A stretch of DNA of 64,000 nt from NCBI RefSeq assembly GCF_014648655.1, contig NZ_BMRN01000002.1, positions 1-64,000 on the forward strand. The letters run 5' to 3'. Positions 16,023-25,300 of this stretch are shown here, piece after piece. Source of the DNA: Streptomyces atratus. GTDB taxonomy: Bacteria > Actinomycetota > Actinomycetes > Streptomycetales > Streptomycetaceae. Made by a program: the position numbers and the translations under genes. The notes beneath the pieces were generated by a model that was not told the DNA's origin, made no database searches, and saw nothing but the letters and a program-made list of their open reading frames with translations. Every line of letters starts with the position of its first letter. Positions within the stretch are counted from its first letter, which is position 1.

Positions 16023-17108
16023 GTGCCCTCGGCAGACGAACTACTCAGCGCGGACACCGTCGCCAAGCTCGCCCGATGCCTCACGCGAGCCGGTGACGGG
16101 ATCACGGCGCATGAGACCCGGGGGTGCAGCGCCGCCCTGGACGGGCTGAGCTTCACCGAGCGTGTCGCCCTGATCAGAAATGCCGTCCTGGCTGATCTTC
16201 CGGCGGACTACCCGGCCTTCGCGAACGTGTTGCGCGCCGCACTGCGGGACAGCGATTTCACCGGATGGATGGTCTTCCCTGTCACCGAGGCCGTCGCCGT
16301 ACGGGGCCGGGACGCCTTCGAACCGGCGCTCGCCCTGCTTGCAGAACTCACCCCGCGCCTGACCGCGGAGATCGCCGTCCGGCCCTTCCTCCGTGCCGAC
16401 CTGGAACGCGCGCTCCGGGTCATGACGCCGTGGACCGCGCATCCCGACCTCCACGTCCGCCGACTGGCCAGTGAGGGCACGCGGCCAAGACTGCCCTGGG
16501 CGCCCCAGCTTCCGGAGCTGATCGCGGATCCGACACCCACACTGCCCCTGCTCGACGCGCTGTACCGGGATGACTCCGAATACGTCCGCAGATCAGTGGC
16601 CAACCACCTCAACGACATCAGCCGTGACCACCCCGACATCGCCACTGGTGTCGCGGCGCGCTGGCTGAGCGAGCCGGCACCGACGACGACCCGGTTGGTA
16701 CGGCACGGCCTGCGGACCCTGATCAAGTCCGGCCACACCGGAGCCCTTACGCTGCTCGGCCACTCCCCGGACAGTCCCGTCGCTGTCGAGGGCCCGCACG
16801 TCCACGCCTCAGAGATCCGGGTCGGCGACTATCTGCTGTTCGACTACTCGGTGACCAACGCCCACCATCAGACCGCTCACCTCGTCATCGACTACGTCGT
16901 CCACCACGTGAAAGCCAACGGCAGCCGCACTCCCAAGGTCTTCAAACTCGCCACGCGGTCCCTGGCTCCCGGCGAGACGTGGCGCGCGACACGCAGACAC
17001 TCCTTCAAGCCGATCAGCACACGGCGCTACCACCCGGGTGTCCATCTGGTGCAGCTCCAGGTAAACGGCCGATCCCACGGGGAAGCCTCGTTCACGCTGC
17101 TCTGCTGA
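16023..17108 (+). CDS. AlkC-like DNA alkylation repair glycosylase with C-terminal Ig-like domain
   Basis: This 361-residue protein has a HEAT-like helical region (about 30-250) carrying the AlkC/AlkD landmark H-P-D-L-H-V-R-R-L-A-S-E-G-T-R-P-R-L-P-W-A (about 142-162). The family excises alkylated bases such as 3-methylcytosine and 3-methyladenine. The C-terminal 95 residues (I-R-V-G-D-Y-L-L-F-D-Y-S-V-T-N to the end) form a beta-rich Ig-like domain, as described for AlkC proteins where it contacts the lesion. GTG 16023 is preceded by AAGGAG at 9 nt. It lies inside the inverted-repeat-bounded segment with a CGNR protein and an ABM-like protein, so it is probably mobile cargo. Confidence 0.75.
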   Translation: MPSADELLSADTVAKLARCLTRAGDGITAHETRGCSAALDGLSFTERVALIRNAVLADLPADYPAFANVLRAALRDSDFTGWMVFPVTEAVAVRGRDAFEPALALLAELTPRLTAEIAVRPFLRADLERALRVMTPWTAHPDLHVRRLASEGTRPRLPWAPQLPELIADPTPTLPLLDALYRDDSEYVRRSVANHLNDISRDHPDIATGVAARWLSEPAPTTTRLVRHGLRTLIKSGHTGALTLLGHSPDSPVAVEGPHVHASEIRVGDYLLFDYSVTNAHHQTAHLVIDYVVHHVKANGSRTPKVFKLATRSLAPGETWRATRRHSFKPISTRRYHPGVHLVQLQVNGRSHGEASFTLLC

Positions 17109-17214
17109 GGGCAACCGCCTCGCATCCCGCTTCGGTGACGTATCCGCCATCGCGCCGCCACCCCCATGGGGCTTCCGCCGCCAGAAACGGGAACCTGCAT
17201 CCGCGCGGCTATCT

Positions 17215-17233
17215 CTTGGAATCAATCATCTAG
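17215..17233 (-). repeat. Right 19-bp inverted repeat of the 3.16-kb segment
   Basis: CTTGGAATCAATCATCTAG is the exact reverse complement of 14073-14091. No target-site duplication is obvious in the bases just outside either copy. Confidence 0.75.
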
Positions 17234-17349
17234 TCAGGCGCACCCACAGACCAGGAACACCGTTCACTCAATCGTGTCCATGTTCGCCAAAACAAGTTAC
17301 TGGACCAGCAGTTGTGAACCCCCGCTGCAGCGCCTTCTCCGGGGAGTGG

Positions 17350-17385
17350 TGTGAAGTCCCATTCGCATGGCGGGAGATGAAAACA
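17350..17385 (+). repeat. Conserved 36-bp element, copy 1 (dyad plus purine-rich tail)
   Basis: TGTGAA-N6-TTCGCA (17350-17367) is followed by TGGCGGGAGATGAAAACA (17368-17385). The second copy is at 22156-22191. The dyad looks like an operator. The GGGAG with following ATGs could start translation: ATG 17377 opens a frame beginning M-K-T-M-R-Y-G-D-Q-A. Confidence 0.6.
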
Positions 17386-17504
17386 ATGCGGTACGGTGAC
17401 CAGGCCATCACGCTCTGTGCGCCATCGTGCGCATGGAGCGGCCCCCGGCGGTGCTGTAACACCAACCGAGGGCCTTCATCACCAGTGGATCGAGACCACC
17501 GGAA

Positions 17505-18488
17505 ATGCTGCGTCATGCTATCGCGCCGTCCGCGCGCTATACGAAGGCATCGCACGATGTCGTCCGCCATCCGCGTCTGAACAGTGACGCGAAGGTCCTG
17601 CTCGTGTACGTCCAGGGTCTTCCCGAGAACGCCATGGACAGGCCCCTGAGCGAACTCGCCCAGAAGCTGGGCATCAAGGGCCGCGCGTACCAGAAGGCGA
17701 AGCAACTGCTGGTCGAGCACGGGTACGTACACGAGTGGCGGAGCCAGGGCGGCGGCGGCCGCTGGATCACTGAGCAGCTGGTCGCGAACAACCCTCTGAC
17801 GAGTGAGCAGGCGGGACACCTGCGAGGGACCTCATCCGCAGCCGCCCCGCCACCGAGTGAGCAGTTCCCGACCGTCGGCGAACCGACTGCCCGGCCGGCC
17901 GGTGGCTATGAACCGGTAGAAGACCACAGTGATAAGACCACTCCCCACCCACCCTCCGAAGCCGAGCCAACGGCGGACCCGGATCCCGAACCGACGGCGA
18001 GGTCGGCCGACTCCCTCCAACTGGCCCGGGCAGAACGGGTCCTGCTCTCCCTGCGCCACTCCCGCCGCGAACTGCACCTGGGCCTACGCGAGGCCCGCGC
18101 ACTGGCCGTTGAGGCGGTCAAGTGGCTGGAGCGCGGCCTGAGCGAGTCCGACCTGCGCCAGGCCTTACTCGCCGAACGCCCACAGGACGGCGTGCGCTCA
18201 GCAGTCGGCTTCCTCCGCTACCGCCTCATCCAGAAACTTCCCGAGCCCCAGGCCCCACTCCCGCCGTACGAGCCCGCGCCCGTCCGTGAGCTGCTGGAGT
18301 GCGAGGGCCCGGGCGAGAAACACGTCTTCCGCCCACTGGCCGACGAGACGGAATGCGCCCCGTGCCGCCGGTCGACAGCACACACAACGTTCCACAACGC
18401 CCCCGCACCGGAGCCCGACCGTGTCCCGTGGCGGGAGCGGATCGCGAGAATCAACGGGACGTCGGCGGCGCTGCCCGCGCGGCAGTAG
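17505..18488 (+). CDS. Helix-turn-helix protein of Streptomyces accessory regions
   Basis: This 327-residue protein has an N-terminal winged-helix-like domain (about 10-95: Y-T-K-A-S-H-D-V-V-R-H-P-R-L...L-S-E-L-A-Q-K-L-G-I-K-G-R-A-Y-Q-K-A-K-Q-L-L-V) ending in G-G-G-R-W-I-T-E-Q. An acidic Pro-rich linker (about 100-165) and a helical C-terminal domain with C-A-P-C-R near residue 288 follow. It resembles MarR/primase-like HTH proteins common in Streptomyces genomic islands. No specific role is known. Ribosome-site evidence for ATG 17505 is weak. The conserved 36-bp element lies about 120 bp upstream. Confidence 0.6.
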   Translation: MLRHAIAPSARYTKASHDVVRHPRLNSDAKVLLVYVQGLPENAMDRPLSELAQKLGIKGRAYQKAKQLLVEHGYVHEWRSQGGGGRWITEQLVANNPLTSEQAGHLRGTSSAAAPPPSEQFPTVGEPTARPAGGYEPVEDHSDKTTPHPPSEAEPTADPDPEPTARSADSLQLARAERVLLSLRHSRRELHLGLREARALAVEAVKWLERGLSESDLRQALLAERPQDGVRSAVGFLRYRLIQKLPEPQAPLPPYEPAPVRELLECEGPGEKHVFRPLADETECAPCRRSTAHTTFHNAPAPEPDRVPWRERIARINGTSAALPARQ

Positions 18489-18520
18489 GACTGTCCGACC
18501 TGACTGCCATAGTGCGGTCC

Positions 18521-19096
18521 ATGGATGAGGACTCCTTCTGGGCCCTGATGGAGGGCTCTCAGCAGCAGACCGGTGACCCGGACCAGCGGCTGGAGGCGCT
18601 GCGTGAGCAACTCATGCGTCGACCACTGGCAGAGATCGTGCAGTTCCAGTCGTGCCTGCACCGGGTGCGACGGCGGATCGACACGTGGGAGATGTGGGTC
18701 GCCGCCGAGCAGATCCACGGAGGATCGTGCTCCGACGACAGTTTCTGGTACTTCCAGTTCTGGGTGGTCGGCCTCGGCCGAGAGACGTACGAGAGGGCTG
18801 TGGCTGATCCGGATTCGTTGGCGGAGACCCCGAAGCTGCGCGCGCTGGCCGGACGCCCCCTGCAGGACTGGTCGGACGACGAGTGGCCCGAGTGGGAGTC
18901 GCTGGACTACGTCGCGGCCGAGGCCTTCGACATGCTGACGGGCGAAGAGGAAGGACTTGAGAAGGCACTGGAGGCCGAGGGCCTGGACAACCCGTGCAAT
19001 CCCGAACCGAGCGGCGAGGCGTGGGATGTGCGGAACGTGGACGAAGCGTCTCGTCGGCTGCCGCGTCTCAGCAGGATGTTCCCGCTCACCGGCTGA
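18521..19096 (+). CDS. DUF4240-domain protein, copy 1
   Basis: This 191-residue protein starts M-D-E-D-S-F-W-A-L, the DUF4240 opening, and contains the core W-Y-F-Q-F-W-V-V-G-L-G-R and W-P-E-W-E-S-L-D-Y-V-A-A-E-A-F. The domain is of unknown function and widespread in Actinobacteria. ATG 18521 lies 7 nt after CATAGT, a likely leaderless promoter that is identical in copy 2. It is nearly identical to the protein at 28607-29182. It overlaps the opposing DUF7848 gene tail-to-tail by 11 bp. Confidence 0.8.
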   Translation: MDEDSFWALMEGSQQQTGDPDQRLEALREQLMRRPLAEIVQFQSCLHRVRRRIDTWEMWVAAEQIHGGSCSDDSFWYFQFWVVGLGRETYERAVADPDSLAETPKLRALAGRPLQDWSDDEWPEWESLDYVAAEAFDMLTGEEEGLEKALEAEGLDNPCNPEPSGEAWDVRNVDEASRRLPRLSRMFPLTG

Positions 19097-19409
19097 GCGC
19101 TCGGGGGCGCGTGGGTGCCGGGGCAGTCGGTTTGCTCTGGCGTTCCTCAGCCCCGGTGCAGAACTGGCGGCGCCACTTCGGCCACAGCTCGCCGACGTGT
19201 CGGATCGCGGCGACCAGGGCGACGGCCTTGTGCCCGCTGCGCCCGGTGTAGCTCAAGCACGCCACGTCCACTCGCGCGGAATCTGCTGAAGGTTCCGCGG
19301 CCCAGTCGCACCAGAGACACTCGGCCTCGAACGTGACGTCCGCGTCGGGGTGCACGGTGATGCGATGCAGCACGTAGCGGAAAGCGGCTCGCACGCGAGG
19401 GGTCGTCAT
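19086..19409 (-). CDS. DUF7848-like small protein with a CxxC motif
   Basis: This protein has 107 residues from ATG 19409, with GAGGAG 5 nt upstream. The core is F-R-Y-V-L-H-R-I-T-V-H-P-D-A-D-V-T-F-E-A-E-C-L-W-C-D-W: two strands and a C-x-x-C knuckle, then G-R-S-G-H-K, as in DUF7848 proteins of Streptomyces accessory DNA. The function is unknown; zinc binding is plausible. It converges on DUF4240. The same pair recurs at 28.6-29.8 kb, where this member is frameshifted. Confidence 0.6.
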   Translation of the reverse strand: MTTPRVRAAFRYVLHRITVHPDADVTFEAECLWCDWAAEPSADSARVDVACLSYTGRSGHKAVALVAAIRHVGELWPKWRRQFCTGAEERQSKPTAPAPTRPRALSR

Positions 19410-19548
19410 GGGCGCTCCTCGTGATGCCGCCGCACCGCGACAGCCGACGTCACCAAGCCGCATCAGGCGGAAGACGTCGTTGAGAAAGCCATCGACGAGA
19501 CGGTGGCCGAGGTAGTCACCCCGCCGCGTTGCTGTCGTAAGCACGGCG

Positions 19549-19581
19549 GCCCCGCCTCATCCGTGACGGCTGAGGCGGGGC
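19549..19581. terminator. Hairpin terminator
   Basis: GCCCCGCCTCA (19549-19559) pairs exactly with TGAGGCGGGGC (19571-19581). It lies 48 bp downstream of the stop of the doubtful minus-strand frame at 19629, and upstream of the DUF7848 start. Confidence 0.75.
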
Positions 19582-19628
19582 GCTCGGATTTGTACATTCA
19601 CTCAGGCCGGAGGTCCGGAAGCCTCCGA

Positions 19629-19949
19629 TCAGGTGGTGTACTCCAGTTCGGTCATGGCGGCCTGCCGGACAGCCATGGCTACCTGAGATATGTCGAGCCC
19701 TGCCAAGTACTGGACCAGGGCGTCGCGAGTGTCCAGGAGCTGTCGACCCAGCTCGGCCCCTCCCAGTTGTCCGGGACGGATGACGCGACGGAACTCGCCC
19801 TCTGCGATGACGCCCCGGGCGGTACGTACGTTGTCCAGGGCTAAGAAGTCACCGATCCCGGGGCCCTGGCCCAGATGACGATTCCGGACCACGAGACCGC
19901 GGTCGAGGTCCCCAAGGCCGCGATCACAGCCCTTCTGGAGGAACCACAT
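19629..19949 (-). CDS. Doubtful small frame, no family recognised
   Basis: This 106-codon minus-strand frame ends in an amphipathic helical stretch (L-G-R-Q-L-L-D-T-R-D-A-L-V-Q-Y-L-A-G-L-D-I-S-Q). The hairpin at 19549-19581 is correctly placed to terminate it. Against it, there is no ribosome site, the start overlaps that of the divergent DUF6879 gene, and it includes a rare TTA codon. I cannot name a function. Confidence 0.25.
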   Translation of the reverse strand: MWFLQKGCDRGLGDLDRGLVVRNRHLGQGPGIGDFLALDNVRTARGVIAEGEFRRVIRPGQLGGAELGRQLLDTRDALVQYLAGLDISQVAMAVRQAAMTELEYTT

Positions 19950-20472
19950 GGAGCTGATCTCCAGCGCCGAGCGCAACCAGCTCTTTGAGAGCTTCACGCA
20001 CGACGCCTTCCACCTGGAGTTGAGGGACGACTACTCAGTTCCGGACGAGGCGGGACCTTTTGAGGACTGGCTCAACGGGACACGAGCCGACGACTCGTTC
20101 ATGGAATCCTGGACAAAGCTCATGAAACGAGTCACGGACTCAGGAAAGACCGTCCGCCGAGTGCGGGTTGTCACCGAGCCGCACAGCCCCTACATCCAGT
20201 GGGAGTACGCCACCACTGACGTCAACGAAGAGGCCGGCGAGTCGATCCGGTGGTTGCCGCGGCACAAGCTTCCCGAGGGCCTGCGCTTCCCCGTGGACGG
20301 CAACGACTGGTGGCTCTTCGACGACAAGCTCTTGGCCGTGGGGCACTTCGACGACGCAGGACGTGTCCTGGGCTCCGAGGTCATCGAGACGCCCGCCATC
20401 GTCGCTGAGTGCATCCGCGTTCGGGACCTGCTCTGGCCCATCGCCACTCCCACCATCGAGTACAAGCCCTGA
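19948..20472 (+). CDS. DUF6879 family protein
   Basis: This 174-residue protein is full length for DUF6879: an H-D-A-F-H-L-E-L-R-D-D-Y opening, R-R-V-R-V-V-T-E-P-H-S-P-Y-I-Q-W-E-Y, and the C-terminal D-W-W-L-F-D-D-K-L and V-R-D-L-L-W segments. The family is typically encoded next to Scr1-type XRE regulators in Streptomyces and may belong to toxin-antitoxin-like or signalling pairs; its biochemical role is unknown. ATG 19948 has GGAGGA 5 nt upstream. An XRE start follows 7 bp after its stop, but that gene is truncated. Confidence 0.8.
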   Translation: MELISSAERNQLFESFTHDAFHLELRDDYSVPDEAGPFEDWLNGTRADDSFMESWTKLMKRVTDSGKTVRRVRVVTEPHSPYIQWEYATTDVNEEAGESIRWLPRHKLPEGLRFPVDGNDWWLFDDKLLAVGHFDDAGRVLGSEVIETPAIVAECIRVRDLLWPIATPTIEYKP

Positions 20473-20479
20473 CAGACCT

Positions 20480-20605
20480 GTGAGCGACCAAGCACGAGAG
20501 ACACGTGAGGCGTTGGGTGCCCGGCTGCGTGGATTCCGCAAGGACGCGGGGTTCAGCAGCGGCCGGGCCTTCGCCGCTGCCACTGGCTGGCAGGAATCCA
20601 AGGGG
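20480..20605 (+). pseudogene. 3'-truncated XRE (Scr1-type) regulator
   Basis: GTG 20480 opens V-S-D-Q-A-R-E-T-R-E-A-L-G-A-R-L-R-G-F-R and continues R-A-F-A-A-A-T-G-W-Q-E-S-K, the first two helices of a Scr1-family helix-turn-helix. The sequence stops matching at about 20605, exactly where the next gene's 3' region begins. The rest of the HTH and the effector domain are missing. It is the former partner of DUF6879. Confidence 0.65.
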
Positions 20606-20675
20606 CGGCGCCCGGCGTGCTGCCGGCCCCGCACGGTGGCGCGGGACCGGCACGGGGTGGCCGGTGGGCCGGGGG

Positions 20676-21341
20676 TCAGGAGGCGGGCAGGACCTTCCAG
20701 GAGCCGGTGCCGGTGCCGCGGTCCCAGTAGTGGCTGGTGGACACGTCGTACTTGGCTCCGCCCTGCTGGTTGGACAGGCCGTTGGTGTCGAGGAAGCCGC
20801 CGTTGGCGGAGCCGTAGTCGTTGAGCAGGTGCACGGTGTCGTTGGTACGGATGTGGCCGTCGGCGGGGGAGGACTTCTTGCCGAAGATGTGCCACTTGCC
20901 GGTGCCGGTGCCGCGGTCCTTGGTGGCGGTGGTGGACACGTCGTACTTGGCACCGGAGCGGGCGGAGTGCCCGTTGGTGTCCAGGTAGGTGCCGCTGGAG
21001 TACTGGTTGACGAGGTAGACGACGTCGCCGCTGGTGACGCGGGTGCCGTTGGCCTTGCCGGTGGCGGAGACGATCTTCCAGACCGACGTCTTGGGACCGC
21101 GGCTGTTGGGGGTCTCGTTGGTGCTCACGTCGTAGGTGGCGCCGGGTTGCGCGGAGTGCCCGTTGGTGTCCAGGTAGCCGCCGTCGCCCTGGTACTGGTT
21201 CTGCAGCAGGATGTTGCTGCCGTAGGTCAGTTCGTTCAAGGCCGCGGAGCCGGCCGCCGCCGTCGGAGCGGTGAATGTGGCTGCCACGGCGGCGAGAACG
21301 GCCGTGGCCGCGAGGGCGGGCATGGCGAAGCGGATGCGCAT
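20676..21341 (-). CDS. Secreted repeat protein, probable beta-trefoil/fascin-like fold
   Basis: This protein has 221 residues from ATG 21341 (AGAGGAAG 5 nt upstream), with a clear signal peptide (L-A-A-T-A-V-L-A-A-V-A-A-T-F-T-A-P-T-A-A-A). The mature part has three homologous units of about 55 residues, each with G-x-Y/F-L-D-T-N-G...Y-D-V-S-T...D-R-G-T-G-T-G-x-W. Three such units suit a beta-trefoil that binds sugars or other ligands. No enzyme domain is attached. The Asp-Thr-Asn-Gly motif is invariant and probably marks the binding sites. Being exported and highly repetitive, it may be a lectin. Confidence 0.7.
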   Translation of the reverse strand: MRIRFAMPALAATAVLAAVAATFTAPTAAAGSAALNELTYGSNILLQNQYQGDGGYLDTNGHSAQPGATYDVSTNETPNSRGPKTSVWKIVSATGKANGTRVTSGDVVYLVNQYSSGTYLDTNGHSARSGAKYDVSTTATKDRGTGTGKWHIFGKKSSPADGHIRTNDTVHLLNDYGSANGGFLDTNGLSNQQGGAKYDVSTSHYWDRGTGTGSWKVLPAS

Positions 21342-21649
21342 GGGTCTTCCTCTGCTGTCTACGGAAGGGTGGGTACGGAAAACTGACGGCAATCACACAG
21401 GGTTGATTGTCGGATGCTGAGCGTAGCAATATGTGATCTAGGTTCGGTTGGGGCGCGCCCCGGCCTTCGCGAGGCCATCGGGCAGCGCGCCCGGTGCAGG
21501 GCACCGCCTCGCGGGCCTGGGCCGGCATCGGCTCCACCGGAATGGCATCATGTCGTCCTGCATGAGCTGTTCGCGGCCGAAGTCAACGAGCTCGAATGTT
21601 CCGGACTGACGCTGTGAGCCGCCCTGTTGTGACCCCAGTCGCAACAGGG

Positions 21650-21770
21650 CGCCATCGCTCAGTGAGTTGGCTGAGCTGCCCGTTCCTCACAGCGCCTATG
21701 AAGTCGCTCCAGGCCCCCGTGCGCACCTGAATCCGCGCTGGTTGCTACCGACGGAGTCCCGTGGCACGCA
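21650..21770 (-). pseudogene. DUF397-like C-terminal relic
   Basis: One frame reads V-R-T-G-A-W-S-D-F-I-G-A-V-R-N-G-Q-L, like the W-x-x-F-V-x-x-V/L-R end of DUF397 proteins. The preceding V-P-R-D-S-V-G-S-N-Q-R lies in another frame. So the gene is frameshifted, and its N-terminal half is not found. Confidence 0.4.
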
Positions 21771-22155
21771 CCGCTCATCACCTTCCCCCTTCGCAGACGA
21801 GGAAGACCTGCAACGACGACCGGGCGAGCGGCCCTTGGCACTCCGTGGTCCTGAACGCTCTGCGATACAGCGCCCGAAGCCTCACCGAAGCAGCGAGCGA
21901 GGGGCGCAGGCCCCGGCCGCAAAGGGTCCGCCGCCGCGTGAGCGTCTACCGCTTCCCCCGACACAACCGCGACCGCGGGGTCTCCGGGATTCCGCCCTGG
22001 CGGAACGCAGGGCCCGCCAACGCCTCCGCGCTCAGGCAGGGAGCATCCGGCGCCTGGTGAACACTCCCACCGGAGAACTCGCGCGCGAAGCCGCAGACAT
22101 GGCGGACGTACCACCGGCGAACCACCGGCACAGCTCGATCTGGCTCGCCTGAGGG

Positions 22156-22191
22156 TGCGAAGTTCCGTTCGCATGGCGGGAGATGAAAACA
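22156..22191 (+). repeat. Conserved 36-bp element, copy 2
   Basis: TGCGAA-GTTCCG-TTCGCA (22156-22173, a perfect dyad) is followed by TGGCGGGAGATGAAAACA. It matches 17350-17385 at 33 of 36 positions, and the 18-bp tail is identical. Confidence 0.65.
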
Positions 22192-22300
22192 TACCCATGC
22201 CCGGCACCGACCAGGCGCAGTCGATCGGCGGGACCGGTCTCGACGGTACCCATGTCGTGTGGCCGGCGGACGACGACGCCGACGGCACGATGGCAGCCCC

Positions 22301-25300
22301 TCAGTCGCAGGACGGTTGGTGGTTCAGGTGCGGGAGCAGTGCTTTCCACTGCTTCTTCTCGACGCTGAGGGGGTGGGTGTCGCACAGCCGGTCGTAGATG
22401 CGGTCGGTGTCGAAGTCGATCAGGTAGGTGAGTCCCCTCGAGTACCGCCCTTCCAGGTTGCTGTTCGGGATCACAGCCATGAAAGGGCTGCCACCGGGCA
22501 GCAGCCTCAGGTCCTTGACGCCTTCCACGGTGGCGATGGCCGGCGTGCGCCATCTGCCGTCCTTCTCTGCCTCCCAGATGCGGTAGGGCTCGTCCGTCAG
22601 GACCCACCTCCCGTCCGGCGACGGCCTGATGTCCGTGAGGGCACCGTCGAGGCGCATCTCGCCCATCTCCCGGGGCTTGTACGGGTCTCTCGCGTCCCAG
22701 AACTTCACGGTTCCGTCGGTGAGCGTCGTCGCCAGGACGCCTTTACCGACCGGCTGATAGCCGCCGGACGCGGCGGGCAGCAGGGCAGCCTTCCGGGGCC
22801 TGCGGATGTCTCGCATGTCCCAGAGCTGGGTCCGCTGGGCGAGAGCGTCGTGCATCAGGAGCCGCGTCGAGGGCACGTAGCCTGCCTGCCCCATGGCCGC
22901 GTCCTTGATGAGGAGGCCCTTGACCGGCTCGGCGGGATCAGTGAGGTCCCAGATGCGCAGGTCCAGCGGTCTGCCCCGCCCTGGCTCGCCCCGGTCCACG
23001 ATCGCGAGCCCCCGGTCGCCCAGGAAGAACAGACTCTCCCATTCGGAGACCGGCACCGCGGGAATCGTTGCGCGCCGCACCGGGCGGCGGACGTCCCGTA
23101 TGTCCCATACCTGCACCGTGCCGGTGGCCAAGCCGCCGAGGACCAGAAGCTTGCCGTCCGCGGATACCGCTGTGCGCACGTCCGCGGCCGTCACCGGGAT
23201 CTCTGCTCCCGGAACCGGAGGTCTCTTCGCGTCTTTGCCGAAGTCCCACAGCCGGAACGCGTGGTCCTGCGTGCCCTGCGTCCATCGGTGCGCCATCAGC
23301 ACCGGACGCTTGGTCCCCGGGAGGAAGTAGCGGGCCTTCCACGGCTTGGGCAGCGTGAATCGCAGACGTGGATCGGCCCCTTCGGCCGTGTCCGCGCTGC
23401 GGAGGTCCCAGACCTGGGTGGTCTCTGTGTCCCCTGTGCCCTCGGCGACCATGAGCGTTCCGTCGTCGCTGATCGGACTGGTGCCCGGGTCCCCGTCGGT
23501 CATCGCCCCGAGAAGCCGGGGTGCGGGAGCACGCTGTGGCCAGACTCGTACGTTGCCTCCCATGTCGCCCGCGGCGAGATGGTGTCCGTCGGGGCTGTAG
23601 GCGACCGACTGGGTCGGCTCGCCCCCGCGTGCCGTCCCCAGTTCGGCCAGGGAGCCGAGCAGCTCCGCACCGGTCGCGACCGTTCTTCGGAGCTGGGCGC
23701 CCCCGCCGGCCCCGCTGTTCGCCGCGGCGAGCCTTTCCCCGTCCGGGCGGAAGCTCAGTGAGGGCAGGTCACCGTAGTCCCATTGGCTGCCCCACTCGTC
23801 CTCGGGCTCGATGCGCTTGAGCCGGCGGCCGCCCTCCACCGTCCACCAGGCCATCTTTCCTCCTGCGCCGGTCGCGACCACCAGGTCCCGCGTCGGGTGG
23901 GCGGCGACTGCCATCACTGAGGGGGTCTTGGCGGTGTCCAGCAGCCGCGCCCATGCCGGATCGCGCACATCCCACAACCGCACTTCCGCCGGCCGCTCCG
24001 ACGCGCCTTTCCCGCTGATGCCGTTGCCCGTGACCAGCAGGCCGTCGTGGCGGAAAGCCAGCGAGATGAGCGCGGTAGGAGCCGCCGAGCGGTCCGTCCG
24101 CAGCAGCGGCGCCGAGGGTTTTGACACGTCCCACAGCCGTAGACGTCCCTTGTCGTTGCCTGCCGCGAGCGTGCGGCCGTCCGGAGCGAACCCCAGGGTG
24201 TACGTGATGCCTTCGGGGACGCCGCGTGTGGCGAGCCGCTCGGGCCGCCGGGGGTCGGTGACGTCCCATAGGGCGAGTTCCGTGGCCGTCTGCGCCGCCA
24301 GCAGCCGGGTGCGCGGGTGGAAGGCGATGGCTGCGCTGCCCTTCAGTTTCAATGTCCCCGCCTTCACGGGCACGTTCCGGCGGGAGATGTCCCACAGCTG
24401 CACCCGCCCGCGGCGCTGGCTGGTTGCCAGGACATCTCCGTCCTGGCTGAACGCGATATTGAGCACCGGCTCGCGATGCCCGCCCGAGACTTCGACCGGC
24501 GTCTGGGTCAGGTAGGCCGAGTAGAGGCTCGACCGGGTGGCGGGCGTCTGTGCCGTGCGGTACGCCGCCAGGCTGAGCCGCAGCGCGGTCTGCGGATCGC
24601 GTTCGCGCATGGCGTCCGCCTTCGCTGCCACCTGGTCGGCGAGCAGGACGGTCGCCCGGCCCTCCGCGTCCCGCTGCGCGCCGCGCGCCAACACGGCGAG
24701 CGTCGTGGCGAGCAGGGCCAGCACGGCCACGACGGAGAACGCGGCCCGGCGCAGCTTCCTGGTGCGGTGCTCCGCGCGACCGCTCGCGTGGAGGAAATCC
24801 CGCTCGACGGGCCGCATGGGCAGCGTGCCGCCGCTCCCGGGGAGCTGGGTGCGCGCCGAAGCCAGCTGATCGCCCCCGTACAGGCCGCTCTGCGGGCGGC
24901 CCGCCTCGTGCCATCCATCGGCCGCATCACTGAGCCTTCGGCGTGCGAGGAGTCCGGCCCGGTCGTCCGCGATCCAGTCCCGCAGCCGTGGCCAGGCGTT
25001 GAGCAGGGAGTCGTGGCACAGCTGCGCCTCGTCCTGGTCGACGATGACGAGCCGGGCCGCGGCCAGCTGTCCGAGCAGATCGGCGGCCTGGTCGAGTTCC
25101 CGCGCGGGGACGCGGCGGCGCACCGCGCGGCCGCCGTCGTCGACCACCAGGACCATGCGTAGCAGCAGTTCCCGCAGCCGGCTTCGGTCGTCGGCGCCGA
25201 GCGCGTCGTGGACTTCGTCGGCGGTCCGGGCGACGGAGGTGCGGATCCCGCCCGTGGCCTGGTACGCGGCGAAGGTCAGCGTGGTGCCGCGGCGCCCGGC

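Larger units (their letters stand above)
17109..17504. other. Gap holding the right inverted repeat and a conserved 36-bp element
   Basis: No gene is supported here. It contains the right 19-bp inverted repeat (17215-17233) and the conserved dyad-plus-tail element 17350-17385, both listed separately. Confidence 0.5.
21342..22300. other. Gene-poor stretch with relics and the second 36-bp element
   Basis: No intact gene is supported. It holds a DUF397-like relic (21650-21770, minus) and a 32-bp string (about 21570-21601) repeated at 30658-30689. A plus-strand frame ending at 22152 has a protein-like C-terminus (L-V-N-T-P-T-G-E-L-A-R-E-A-A-D-M-A-D) but no credible start. The 36-bp element is at 22156-22191. 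After it, ATG 22197 opens about 35 plausible codons (M-P-G-T-D-Q-A-Q-S) that run into the antisense of the WD40 gene. Confidence 0.45.

Noticed and set aside
20140..21537. A 465-codon minus frame spanning DUF6879 and the repeat protein
   Set aside because: It joins shadows of two real genes in other frames; its repeats are Arg/His-rich echoes of the D-T-N-G repeat protein.
22259..23761. A 500-codon plus frame over the WD40 region
   Set aside because: It is the complement of a WD40 propeller with repeated L-W-D motifs on the minus strand.
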